The notes beneath the pieces are model-generated. The model was not told the origin of the DNA. It did no database searches and was given only the letters and a program-made list of their open reading frames with translations. Positions 18,266 to 26,433 of a DNA stretch of 64,000 nucleotides are shown here, one piece after another. The position numbers and the translations under genes were made by a program. The DNA is from Streptomyces lincolnensis (GTDB lineage Bacteria; Actinomycetota; Actinomycetes; Streptomycetales; Streptomycetaceae). The stretch lies in the NCBI RefSeq assembly GCF_001685355.1, contig NZ_CP016438.1, positions 7,130,001 to 7,194,000 on the forward strand, read 5' to 3'. Numbering within the stretch: the first letter of the stretch is position 1; every line of letters starts with the position of its first letter.

Positions 18266-18418
18266 GAGCGTTCCGTCTCTCTCTTGTCGCGGCCATTGTT
18301 ACTCAGCCGTCACCGGGGCATCTGTCCGTCGTGAGGGCGGGGCGTACGGTGTTCTCGACAGACCGGCGGCCTGGGGCGACACTTGTGCGGCCCCCTGGCC
18401 CTAGAGGAAGGTGTCCGC

Positions 18419-19189
18419 GTGCCCCGCCGCAGAATCGGCTTCTGGTACCGCTTCGCAGCGGTGATCTGCAAACCGCCACTGGTGGTTCTGATCAAGCGGG
18501 ACTGGCGCGGAATGGAGAACATTCCGGCCGAGGGCGGATTTATCACCGCGGTGAACCACAATTCGCACATCGATCCCTTCGCCTACGCGCACTTTCAGTA
18601 CAACACCGGGCGCGTTCCGCGATTCCTGGCGAAGAGCGGTCTTTTCAAGAAGGGATTCGTCGCCGCCGCGATGCGCGGCACCGGACAGATCCCCGTCTAC
18701 CGCGAGAGTACGGACGCCCTGAGCGCCTTCCGGGCCGCGATCGCCGCCGTGGAGCGCGGTGAATGCGTCGCCTTCTATCCCGAGGGCACCCTCACCCGCG
18801 ACCCCGACGGCTGGCCCATGACCGGCAAGACCGGCGCCGCGCGCGTCGCCCTCCAGACCAGGTGCCCGGTCGTCCCGGTGGCCCAGTGGGGCGCCAACAA
18901 GGTGCTGCCGCCGTACGCCAGGAAGCCCGATCTGCTGCCCCGCAAGACCCACCAGGTGCTCGCGGGCCCGCCGGTGGACCTGTCGCGGTTCTACGACAAG
19001 GAGATGACCCCGGACCTCCTGAAGGAGGCGACCGAGGTCATCATGGCCGCCATCACCGCCCAGCTGGAGCAGATCCGCGGCGAGAAGGCGCCCGAGACGC
19101 CCTACGACCCGCGCCGTGAACGGGTCGAGCAGCGGCGCCGGACACGGGCACAGAGCAAAGGCAAGCAGGCAGAAGGGCAGGGCACGTGA
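18419..19189 (+). CDS. plsC: 1-acylglycerol-3-phosphate acyltransferase
   Basis: A 256-residue PlsC-family acyltransferase of phospholipid synthesis. The catalytic motif is NHNSHID (the NHx4D motif, about residues 44-50) and the phosphate-binding motif is FYPEGTLTRD. The tail is Arg/Lys-rich. GTG 18419 follows GAGGAAGG; a longer frame from 18383 has no site. Its stop overlaps the gpsA start by four bases (GTGA), so glycerol-3-phosphate formation and acylation are coupled in one operon. Confidence 0.92.
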   Translation: MPRRRIGFWYRFAAVICKPPLVVLIKRDWRGMENIPAEGGFITAVNHNSHIDPFAYAHFQYNTGRVPRFLAKSGLFKKGFVAAAMRGTGQIPVYRESTDALSAFRAAIAAVERGECVAFYPEGTLTRDPDGWPMTGKTGAARVALQTRCPVVPVAQWGANKVLPPYARKPDLLPRKTHQVLAGPPVDLSRFYDKEMTPDLLKEATEVIMAAITAQLEQIRGEKAPETPYDPRRERVEQRRRTRAQSKGKQAEGQGT

Positions 19190-20196
19190 GCAAGCCGGTC
19201 AAGGCGGCGGTATTCAGCGCCGGTTCGTGGGGCACGGCCTTCGGCATGGTGCTCGCCGACGCGGGGTGCGAGGTCACCTTGTGGGCGCGCCGGGCGGAGG
19301 TCGCCGAAGCGATCAACTCCACCCGGGCCAACCCCGACTACTTCCCGGGCGTCGAGCTTCCGGAGAACCTGCGGGCCACCACGGACCCCGCCGAGGCCGC
19401 GGCCGGCGCCGACTTCACGGTGCTGTCGGTTCCCTCGCAGACCTTGCGCGCCAACCTCGCCGAGTGGACCCCGTTGCTTGCTCCGGACACGGTCCTCGTC
19501 TCGCTCATGAAGGGCGTCGAACTCGGTTCCGCCATGCGGATGAGCGAGGTCATCGAGGATGTCGCCAAGGTCGGCCCGAACCGGATCGCCGTGGTCACCG
19601 GACCGAATCTCGCGCGTGAGATCGCCGCGCGGATGCCGGCCGCCGCCGTGGTCGCCTGCACCGACGAGGCCGTCGCTCAGCGGCTCCAGACCGTGTGCCA
19701 CACGCCCTACTTCCGCCCGTACACCAACACGGACGTCGTCGGCTGCGAACTGGGCGGCGCCGTCAAGAACGTCATCGGTCTCGCCGTGGGCATCGCGGAC
19801 GGCATGGGGCTCGGCGACAACGCCAAGGGCTCGCTCATCACGCGCGGGCTCGCGGAGACGACCCGGCTCGGGCTCGCGATGGGCGCCGACCCGCTGACGT
19901 TCTCCGGACTCGCCGGTCTCGGCGACCTGGTGGCGACCTGCTCCTCGCCGCTGTCCCGCAACCACACCTTCGGCACCAACCTCGGCAAGGGCATGACCCT
20001 TCAGGAGACCATCGCGGTCACCAGGCAGACCGCCGAAGGCGTCAAGTCCTGTGAGTCCGTGCTGGATCTGGCCCGGCGGCACGGCGTCGACATGCCCATC
20101 ACCGAGACGGTCGTCGGGATCGTGCACGAGGGCAAGCCCCCGGTGGTCGCCCTCAAGGAGCTGATGTCGCGCAGCGCGAAGCCCGAACGACGCTGA
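19186..20196 (+). CDS. gpsA: Glycerol-3-phosphate dehydrogenase (NAD(P)+)
   Basis: A 336-residue enzyme that reduces dihydroxyacetone phosphate to sn-glycerol-3-phosphate for phospholipids. The nucleotide-binding loop is FSAGSWGTAFG near the N-terminus, the catalytic Lys region is CELGGAVKNVIGLAVG, and SRNHTFG lies in the substrate domain. GTG start within the plsC stop. Cytosolic and of normal length. Confidence 0.96.
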   Translation: MSKPVKAAVFSAGSWGTAFGMVLADAGCEVTLWARRAEVAEAINSTRANPDYFPGVELPENLRATTDPAEAAAGADFTVLSVPSQTLRANLAEWTPLLAPDTVLVSLMKGVELGSAMRMSEVIEDVAKVGPNRIAVVTGPNLAREIAARMPAAAVVACTDEAVAQRLQTVCHTPYFRPYTNTDVVGCELGGAVKNVIGLAVGIADGMGLGDNAKGSLITRGLAETTRLGLAMGADPLTFSGLAGLGDLVATCSSPLSRNHTFGTNLGKGMTLQETIAVTRQTAEGVKSCESVLDLARRHGVDMPITETVVGIVHEGKPPVVALKELMSRSAKPERR

Positions 20197-20251
20197 GCGA
20201 CGCCGCTTTCACGGCGCGGGGCGCACGCTGTATCAGGGCACTACCAACGGG

Positions 20252-20257
20252 TACCCT
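20252..20257 (+). promoter_or_regulatory. -10 element implying a leaderless ddlA message
   Basis: TACCCT ends nine bases before the ddlA ATG, and no Shine-Dalgarno sequence lies between. Transcription would begin at or next to the A of the start codon. Confidence 0.5.
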
Positions 20258-20266
20258 CAACGCGAT

Positions 20267-21424
20267 ATGAGCACCGAGAACCTCTCCCAGAGCCCTGAGC
20301 AGCCGCCTCGCAAGCCGCGCGTGGCCGTCGTGTTCGGCGGGCGCAGTTCCGAACACGGGATCTCCGCGGTCACCGCCGGCGCCGTCCTCAAGGCCATCGA
20401 CCGGACCAGGTACGACGTCCTGCCGATCGGCATCACCCGCGAGGGCCGGTGGGTGCTCACCGCCGACGAACCGGAACGCATGGCGATCACCGACCGCCGT
20501 ACGCCCGACGTGGCGGAACTCTCCGAGTCCAGCGACGGCGCGGTGGTGCTCCCGGTCGACCCCGCGAGCCGTGAAGTCGTCTACAGCGAACCGGGATCGG
20601 TGCCCAAGGCGCTCGGCGAGATCGACGTCGTCTTCCCGGTGCTGCACGGCCCCTACGGCGAGGACGGCACCCTCCAGGGCATGCTGGAGCTCTCCGGAGT
20701 GCCGTACGTGGGATCCGGTGTGCTCGCCTCGGCCGTGGGCCAGGACAAGGAGTACATGAAGCGGGTGTTCACCTCCTTCGGGCTCAAGGTGGGCCCGTAC
20801 GTGGTGATCCGGCCGCGCGAGTGGGAGCGGGACGAGTCCGCCGCCCGCAAGAAGATCATCGACCTCGCCGGCGACCACGGCTGGCCGCTGTTCGTGAAGC
20901 CCGCGCGCGCGGGTTCGTCGATCGGCATCACCAAGGTCGACGACCTGTCCGGGCTCGACGAGGCGATCGCCGAGGCGCAGCGGCACGACCCCAAGATCCT
21001 CGTGGAGGCCGCGTTGCGGGGCCGCGAGATCGAGTGCGGGGTCCTGGAGTTCGAGGACGGGCCCCGGGCCTCCGTCCCCGCGGAGATCCCGCCGCCGCAG
21101 GAGCACGCCTACTACGACTTCGACGCGAAGTACATCGACTCCACGCCCGGCATCGTCCCGGCCCCCCTCACGCCCGAGGAGACGGCCGAGGTGCGGCGGC
21201 TCGCGGTGGACGCCTTCGAGGCGGCCTCCTGCGAGGGCCTGGTCCGCGCGGACTTCTTCCTCACCGAGGACGGCGAGTTCGTGATCAACGAGATCAACAC
21301 GATGCCCGGCTTCACGCCCATCTCGATGTACCCGCAGATGTGGCAGGCCAGTGGGATCGCCTACCCGGAGTTGGTCGACCGGCTGATCCAGGCGGCCCTG
21401 CGCAGGTCTACGGGCTTGCGCTGA
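20267..21424 (+). CDS. ddlA: D-alanine--D-alanine ligase
   Basis: A 385-residue ATP-grasp enzyme that joins two D-alanines for peptidoglycan. The N-terminal VVFGGRSSEHGIS, the ATP-grasp segments (LFVKPARAGSSIGITKV) and the C-terminal metal-binding EINTMPGFTPISMYP are all present. I did not assess D-Ala versus D-Lac specificity. It probably has its own leaderless promoter (TACCCT, 20252-20257). It converges with the DUF3515 gene and overlaps it by 17 bases. Confidence 0.96.
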   Translation: MSTENLSQSPEQPPRKPRVAVVFGGRSSEHGISAVTAGAVLKAIDRTRYDVLPIGITREGRWVLTADEPERMAITDRRTPDVAELSESSDGAVVLPVDPASREVVYSEPGSVPKALGEIDVVFPVLHGPYGEDGTLQGMLELSGVPYVGSGVLASAVGQDKEYMKRVFTSFGLKVGPYVVIRPREWERDESAARKKIIDLAGDHGWPLFVKPARAGSSIGITKVDDLSGLDEAIAEAQRHDPKILVEAALRGREIECGVLEFEDGPRASVPAEIPPPQEHAYYDFDAKYIDSTPGIVPAPLTPEETAEVRRLAVDAFEAASCEGLVRADFFLTEDGEFVINEINTMPGFTPISMYPQMWQASGIAYPELVDRLIQAALRRSTGLR

Positions 21425-21944
21425 CCCGGGGGCCACGGGGGGCGACGCCCTTGGGTATCGCCTTCTTCACGGCCGCCGCCAGATCGATCAGCACCCCCGA
21501 GGTGTCCCGCCCCTTGGGCACGGTCACCTCGACGTAGGCCTCACGGTTGGCGGTGGTGAAGCGGTACGCGCCGTCGTCCTGCTTCTCCATCAGCCAGTCG
21601 ACGCCGTTCACCCCGCCGGCCACCGCGTCCGGGTCCGCCCCCACCGCCACCTTCGGATCGACCATCTTCGGCGGCTGGGGGACACCGCAGCGCAGTATGA
21701 TCTCCGGGCCTCCCCAGCCCGCGGTCAGCGCGGAGGCGGGCTCGGGATCGTGGCGGCTCTCACCGTCCACCTTCGACGGCAGTACCTTGTCCAGATCCCG
21801 GCACAGTGCGGCCGTCCTGGCCACCGGACTGGGAACCGCCGCCGACTTGTTGTCGTCTGCTGATGAGCAGCCCGCGGTCGTGATCAGTACGACGAGCGCG
21901 GGCGGCCCGATCAGGATGCGGAGTCGGTGGCGGAAGAAGTTCAC
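21408..21944 (-). CDS. DUF3515 lipoprotein
   Basis: A 178-residue exported protein. The N-terminus has charged residues, a hydrophobic stretch (LIGPPALVVLITTAG) and a lipobox ending in TAGC near residue 26, so it should be a membrane-anchored lipoprotein. The rest matches the DUF3515 pattern: TAALCRDLDKVLPSKVDG, then ALTAGWGGPEIILRCGVP and EAYVEVTVPK. Function unknown. Transcribed towards ddlA; their 3' ends overlap. Confidence 0.88.
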   Translation of the reverse strand: MNFFRHRLRILIGPPALVVLITTAGCSSADDNKSAAVPSPVARTAALCRDLDKVLPSKVDGESRHDPEPASALTAGWGGPEIILRCGVPQPPKMVDPKVAVGADPDAVAGGVNGVDWLMEKQDDGAYRFTTANREAYVEVTVPKGRDTSGVLIDLAAAVKKAIPKGVAPRGPRVSASP

Positions 21945-21964
21945 CGGCCAAAGGGTAGACGGGG

Positions 21965-22198
21965 CTACAGATGAACGACCGGGCAGGTCAGGGTGCGCGT
22001 GATGCCGTCCACTTGCTGGACCTTCGCGACCACCATGCGGCCGAGGTCGTCCACGGTGTCGGCCTGGGCGCGCACGATCACGTCATAGGGTCCTGTCACG
22101 TCCTCGGCCTGGATCACCCCAGGAATCTTGCTGATCGTCTCGGCGACGGTCGACGCTTTGCCGACCTCCGTCTGGATCAGGATGTACGCCTGTACCAC
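21965..22198 (-). CDS. Stand-alone Lrp/AsnC ligand-binding (RAM) domain protein
   Basis: A 77-residue protein consisting only of the Lrp/AsnC effector domain: VVQAYILIQTEVGKASTV, then IPGVIQAEDVTGPYDVIV and ending LTCPVVHL. There is no helix-turn-helix. Such proteins assemble into rings and may sense amino acids or modulate full-length Lrp regulators. GTG 22198 has GGAGG four bases upstream; the longer frame to 22270 lacks one. It lies 20 bases upstream of the DUF3515 gene on the same strand, so they may share a transcript, and is divergent from thiL. Confidence 0.88.
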   Translation of the reverse strand: MVQAYILIQTEVGKASTVAETISKIPGVIQAEDVTGPYDVIVRAQADTVDDLGRMVVAKVQQVDGITRTLTCPVVHL

Positions 22199-22404
22199 GG
22201 AACCTCCAGGGCGGCCACGAGGATCATGTGGGGAAAAGGAACGCCACGGTATCGCGTCGCCGCTCGCCACGGGGAGACCTGCGGGGGCCGGGGTACGCGT
22301 GCCGGAGTGCAGGGGTGACAGAAGTTGACGGCCACCTCGACCGTATCGAGGACACTGGTGACGCGCGACCGGGCACGGACAGGGACAGAAGGGGCGTAAG
22401 GGCG

Positions 22405-23373
22405 ATGAAGGGCACTGTCGGTGAGCTGGGGGAGTTCGGGCTCATCAGGGAGCTCACCTCCCGTCTCACCACCACCCCGGCGGTCCGGGTCGGCCCCGGC
22501 GACGACGCCGCGGTGGTCGCCGCTCCCGACCGCAGGGTCGTGGCCAGCACCGACATCCTCATCGAGGGACGGCACTTCCGCCGTGACTGGTCCACCGCCT
22601 ACGACGTCGGACGCAAGGCGGCCGCACAGAACCTCGCGGACATCGCCGCCATGGGGGCCGTGCCGACCGCGCTGCTGCTCGGTCTGGTCGTCCCGGCCGA
22701 ACTCCCGGTGACCTGGCCGACCGAGATGATGGACGGCCTGCGCGACGAGTGCCAGGTCGCGGGCGCGTCGGTGGTCGGCGGTGATGTCGTACGCGGCGAC
22801 ACGATCATGGTGTCGATCACCGCGCTCGGCGATCTGCGCAACCAGGAGCCCGTCACGCGAGGGGGCGCGCAGCCCGGTGACATCGTCGCGGTGACGGGCT
22901 GGCTGGGCTGGTCCGCGGCCGGCTACGCGGTCCTCTCCCGCGGTTTCCGCTCCCCGCGCGCCTTCGTGGAGGCGCACCGGCGTCCGGAACCGCCGTACCA
23001 CGCGGGACCGGCCGCCGCCGGGCTCGGGGCGACGGCGATGTGCGACGTGAGCGACGGGCTGATCGCCGACCTCGGGCACATCGCGGAGGCCAGCAAGGTC
23101 CGGATCGACGTCCGCTCCGGCGCGATCGACATCCCTTCCCAGATGTACGACATCGGGCAGGCCGTCGGTGTCGACCCCATGCAGTGGGTGCTGACCGGGG
23201 GAGAGGACCACGCGATCGTGGCGACCTTCCCGCCGGACGTGAAGCTGCCCGCCCGCTGGAAGGTGATCGGCGAGGTGCTCAACCCCTCCGCGCTGCCCCA
23301 GGTGACGGTCGACGGGGCGCCGTGGACCGACAAGGGCGGCTGGGACCACTTCGGCGGGGACATCGAGTCATGA
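22405..23373 (+). CDS. thiL: Thiamine-monophosphate kinase
   Basis: A 322-residue PurM-like kinase that makes thiamine pyrophosphate from thiamine phosphate. Motifs seen: [12 protein letters not shown] at the start, [21 protein letters not shown] (nucleotide/metal Asp residues, in part), [17 protein letters not shown] and [17 protein letters not shown] 22405 is the family-like start; upstream in-frame codons encode nothing family-like. Overlaps thiD by four bases (ATGA). Confidence 0.95.
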   Translation: MKGTVGELGEFGLIRELTSRLTTTPAVRVGPGDDAAVVAAPDRRVVASTDILIEGRHFRRDWSTAYDVGRKAAAQNLADIAAMGAVPTALLLGLVVPAELPVTWPTEMMDGLRDECQVAGASVVGGDVVRGDTIMVSITALGDLRNQEPVTRGGAQPGDIVAVTGWLGWSAAGYAVLSRGFRSPRAFVEAHRRPEPPYHAGPAAAGLGATAMCDVSDGLIADLGHIAEASKVRIDVRSGAIDIPSQMYDIGQAVGVDPMQWVLTGGEDHAIVATFPPDVKLPARWKVIGEVLNPSALPQVTVDGAPWTDKGGWDHFGGDIES

Positions 23374-24170
23374 CGGCCGTGGCCGTGCCGCCCCGGGTGC
23401 TCACCGTCGCGGGCTCCGACTCCGGCGGGGGCGCGGGCATCCAGGCCGACCTGAAGACGATGCTCGCGCTCGGCGTGCACGGCATGAGTGTCGTCACGGC
23501 GGTCACCGCGCAGAACTCCCTCGGGGTGCAGGGCGCCTGGGAACTGCCCGTGGAGGCGGTACGGGCCCAGTACCGCAGTGTCGTGGACGACATCGGCGTA
23601 CAGGCCGTGAAGACCGGGATGCTCGCCTCGGCGGAACTGGTCGAGGCGGTGGCCGAGTTGATCGGCGGCACGGACGTGCCCGCGGTGATCGATCCGGTCG
23701 GGGTCTCCAAGCACGGTGATCCGCTGCTTGCCGTGTCCGCGCTGGACTCGGTACGCACGGCACTGCTCCCGGTGGCCACGGTGGCGACGCCGAACCTCGA
23801 CGAGGTGGCGCAACTCACCGGCGTCCGGGTCGAGTCGGAATCCGGGATGCGGGAGGCGGCCGAGGCCCTGCTGTCGTACGGACCGGCCTGGGCGCTCGTC
23901 AAGGGCGGCCATCTCGCCGGCGACGCCGTGGACCTGCTCACCGACGGCTCCGAGGAGCACTGGCTGCGCGCGCCTCGGTACGACAACCGGCACACCCACG
24001 GCACCGGCTGCACGCTCGCCTCCGCGATCGCCTCGCACCTGGCCCGGGGGCGGTCCGTGCCGGAGGCGGTGGCGGCGGCCAAGGAGTACGTCACCGGGGC
24101 GATCAAGGCCGGGTTCGCGCTCGGCGGGGGGATCGGTCCGGTGGATCACGGGTGGCGGCAGCGGTCGTAG
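23370..24170 (+). CDS. thiD: Hydroxymethylpyrimidine (phosphate) kinase
   Basis: A 266-residue ribokinase-family enzyme that phosphorylates the pyrimidine moiety of thiamine twice. Visible: [18 protein letters not shown] near the N-terminus, [12 protein letters not shown], and the ATP/anion-hole motif [14 protein letters not shown] (the catalytic Asp of the usual GTGD is replaced by Cys, GTGC, as in most ThiD). Coupled to thiL through an ATGA overlap. A terminator shared with rpmB follows. Confidence 0.95.
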   Translation: MTAVAVPPRVLTVAGSDSGGGAGIQADLKTMLALGVHGMSVVTAVTAQNSLGVQGAWELPVEAVRAQYRSVVDDIGVQAVKTGMLASAELVEAVAELIGGTDVPAVIDPVGVSKHGDPLLAVSALDSVRTALLPVATVATPNLDEVAQLTGVRVESESGMREAAEALLSYGPAWALVKGGHLAGDAVDLLTDGSEEHWLRAPRYDNRHTHGTGCTLASAIASHLARGRSVPEAVAAAKEYVTGAIKAGFALGGGIGPVDHGWRQRS

Positions 24171-24196
24171 GCGGAGCGCTCGTGGGTACGGCAAAA

Positions 24197-24224
24197 AGCC
24201 GGTCCACCTTTCGGTGGACCGGCT
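24197..24224. terminator. Bidirectional terminator between thiD and rpmB
   Basis: A 12-base perfect stem AGCCGGTCCACC / GGTGGACCGGCT with a TTTC loop, preceded by AAAA so that the minus-strand transcript of rpmB ends in a U-run. Confidence 0.9.
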
Positions 24225-24265
24225 CAGTGCAGCGAACCAGCGGTGGCCGCGCGCTTAGCTGTGCG

Positions 24266-24451
24266 TCAGCGCGAGACCTTGCCGGCCTTGATGCACGAGG
24301 TGCAAGCGTTCACGCGCTTCGGCGTCCCGCCCATCACGGTACGGACGCGCTGGATGTTCGGGTTCCAGCGACGGGACGTACGGCGGTGAGAGTGCGAGAT
24401 GTTGTTGCCGAAGCTCGGCCCCTTGCCACAGACGTCGCAGTTGGCAGCCAC
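24266..24451 (-). CDS. rpmB: 50S ribosomal protein L28
   Basis: A 61-residue L28 with the four-cysteine zinc pattern intact: CDVC near the N-terminus and CTSC near the C-terminus. Hence this is the zinc-containing (C+) form, unlike the zinc-free copies that streptomycetes also encode under Zur control. [16 protein letters not shown] is the rRNA-binding block. Divergent from the FakA-like gene. Confidence 0.96.
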   Translation of the reverse strand: MAANCDVCGKGPSFGNNISHSHRRTSRRWNPNIQRVRTVMGGTPKRVNACTSCIKAGKVSR

Positions 24452-24706
24452 GGGTCACTCCAAAGACTTCAGATGCACTTACGGTGGATCCCGGCAGGCC
24501 GGGATCGAGATCGCAGGATCAGAGATCTGAGTGGCGTTGCCAGGGGAATTGGCCCGAGTGGATCGGGCAACCGGAGCAGCATACAACGACTGCGCCAGTG
24601 GAACGAAACTACCATGGCTGCTCAGGGGCCTGCCCCCTGCCCTCTTCCGGCCGACAGGGGTCCGAGGTCTACGCTGCGTCCCACGTCCAGCAGCTGGGAG
24701 GCGCAG

Positions 24707-26404
24707 GTGGCGCAGGTGCCGCAGACATTCCTCGATGCTCTCGCGGTGCGTACCTGGTGCGGTCTCGCGTTGGCCGCGCTCGGGCGGGCGCGTGAGGAGA
24801 TCGACGCGATCAACGTCTACCCCGTGGCCGACGGCGACACCGGGACGAACCTGTATCTGACCGTGGAGTCGGCGGTCACGGCCGTGGAGGCCGTGTTCGA
24901 GGCGCACGGAGCCCACGGCTCGGGGAAACCGACCCTCGCCGACGCCATGCGCGCGATGGCGCACGGAGCCCTCATAGGCGCCCGGGGCAACTCGGGCACG
25001 ATCCTCGCCCAGCTGCTGCGCGGCATGGCCCAGGTGCTCGCCGACGACAGTGAGACGGTTCACACGGACGGCGAGGGCCTGAGGCTCGCCCTGCGGCACG
25101 CGTCCGACTCCGCCCGGCAGGCCGTGGCCCGGCCCGTCGAGGGCACGGTCCTCACCGTCGCCGCGGCCGCCGCCGACGCGGCCGGGACAGCGGAGGGCGA
25201 CTGCGGCACGGTCGCACGGGCGGCCTACGACGGGGCGCGTACCGCACTGGCCGCGACGCCGGGCCAGCTCGCCGTCCTGGAGCGGGCCGGAGTGGTGGAC
25301 GCCGGCGGGCGGGGCCTGGTGGCGGTGCTGGCGGCGCTGGTGGAGACCTTCACGGGGGAGGCGCCCAGGGGAGTCCCGGTGGCGGCAGACACGGGGCACG
25401 CGCGCGTGGCGGGCGGCACGGTCGCCGCGGAAGCCTCCGAAGGCTCGCTCGAAGAGTGCGCCGACGCCCCGGAGACCGGCGGGCCCGCCTTCGAGGTGAT
25501 CTACCTGCTGGAGGCCGAGGACACGGCGGTGGACCGGCTGCGGGAGCGGCTCGACGCCCTCGGGGACTCGCTCGTCGTGGTCGGCGGCGACGGCCTGTGG
25601 AACGTCCATGTGCACGTCGACGACGCGGGCGCCGCCGTGGAGGCGGGCGTCGAGGCCGGACGGCCGTACCGGATCCGGATCACGCACTTCGGGCTCGGTG
25701 ACGTGCACACCACCGGTGCCGAACGGCCGGTCCGGGAGCGGGCCCAGCGCGCCGTCGTGGCCGTCGTGCCCGGCGAGGGCCTGGCCGGGCTCTACAACGG
25801 GGAGGGCGCGACCACGGTGCTCGCGCGCCCCGGGGAGCCGCCCGCGAGCGGGGAGCTCGTGGAGGCCGTACGGCGTGCCCACGCGCGCGAGGTGGTGCTG
25901 CTGCCCAATGACGCCGATCTGCGCCACACGGCCGCCGCGGCCGCCGAGCAGGCCCGCACGGAGGGCATCCGGGTGGCCCTGATCCCGACGCGCTCCGCGG
26001 TCCAGGGGATCGCGGCGCTCGCCGTGCACGAGCCGGAGCGCCGCTTCGACGAGGACGTCGTGACGATGACCTCGGCCGCGGGCGCCACCCGGTACGCCGA
26101 GGTCGTCGTCGCGGAACGCCAGTCCTGGACCATGGCCGGCATCTGCCAGGCCGGGGACGTCCTCGGCCTGATCGAGGGCGATGTGGCCGTGATCGGCTCG
26201 GACGTCACCGCCACCGCCCAGACCGTCCTGGACCGCATGCTCTCGGCAGGCGGCGAACTGGTCACGCTCGTCCTGGGCGACGAGGCGCCGGACTCCGTGG
26301 CCGACCGTCTTGAGGAGCGGGTGCGGGAGGCCTACCTCGCCGTCGACACGGTGGTGTACCGGGGCGGCCGGCAGGGGGCGCTGCTGCTCATCGGGGTCGA
26401 GTAG
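24707..26404 (+). CDS. DAK2-domain fatty-acid-kinase-like protein (FakA/YloV family)
   Basis: A 565-residue protein with an N-terminal DhaL/DAK2 nucleotide-binding domain (INVYPVADGDTGTNLYLT, metal-binding Asp residues; GARGNSGTILAQLLRG) and a C-terminal DegV/DAK1-like region (ending YRGGRQGALLLIGVE). This layout is that of FakA, which phosphorylates fatty acids bound to FakB. Gene order rpmB-fakA-recG resembles Bacillus rpmB-yloV-recG. GTG 24707 has GGGAGG five bases upstream. Its 3' end carries a tandem 17-base duplication of the stop-codon region. The fatty-acid role is inferred from the family. Confidence 0.88.
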   Translation: MAQVPQTFLDALAVRTWCGLALAALGRAREEIDAINVYPVADGDTGTNLYLTVESAVTAVEAVFEAHGAHGSGKPTLADAMRAMAHGALIGARGNSGTILAQLLRGMAQVLADDSETVHTDGEGLRLALRHASDSARQAVARPVEGTVLTVAAAAADAAGTAEGDCGTVARAAYDGARTALAATPGQLAVLERAGVVDAGGRGLVAVLAALVETFTGEAPRGVPVAADTGHARVAGGTVAAEASEGSLEECADAPETGGPAFEVIYLLEAEDTAVDRLRERLDALGDSLVVVGGDGLWNVHVHVDDAGAAVEAGVEAGRPYRIRITHFGLGDVHTTGAERPVRERAQRAVVAVVPGEGLAGLYNGEGATTVLARPGEPPASGELVEAVRRAHAREVVLLPNDADLRHTAAAAAEQARTEGIRVALIPTRSAVQGIAALAVHEPERRFDEDVVTMTSAAGATRYAEVVVAERQSWTMAGICQAGDVLGLIEGDVAVIGSDVTATAQTVLDRMLSAGGELVTLVLGDEAPDSVADRLEERVREAYLAVDTVVYRGGRQGALLLIGVE

Positions 26405-26432
26405 GGCCGGGTTCCGAGTAGGGCCGGGTTCC
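26399..26432 (+). repeat. 17-base tandem duplication carrying the stop codon of the FakA-like gene
   Basis: GAGTAGGGCCGGGTTCC is present twice without a gap (26399-26415, 26416-26432). The first copy contains the genuine TAG. The second copy fills the whole gap before the convergent gene ending at 26434. Confidence 0.9.
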
Positions 26433-26433
26433 C

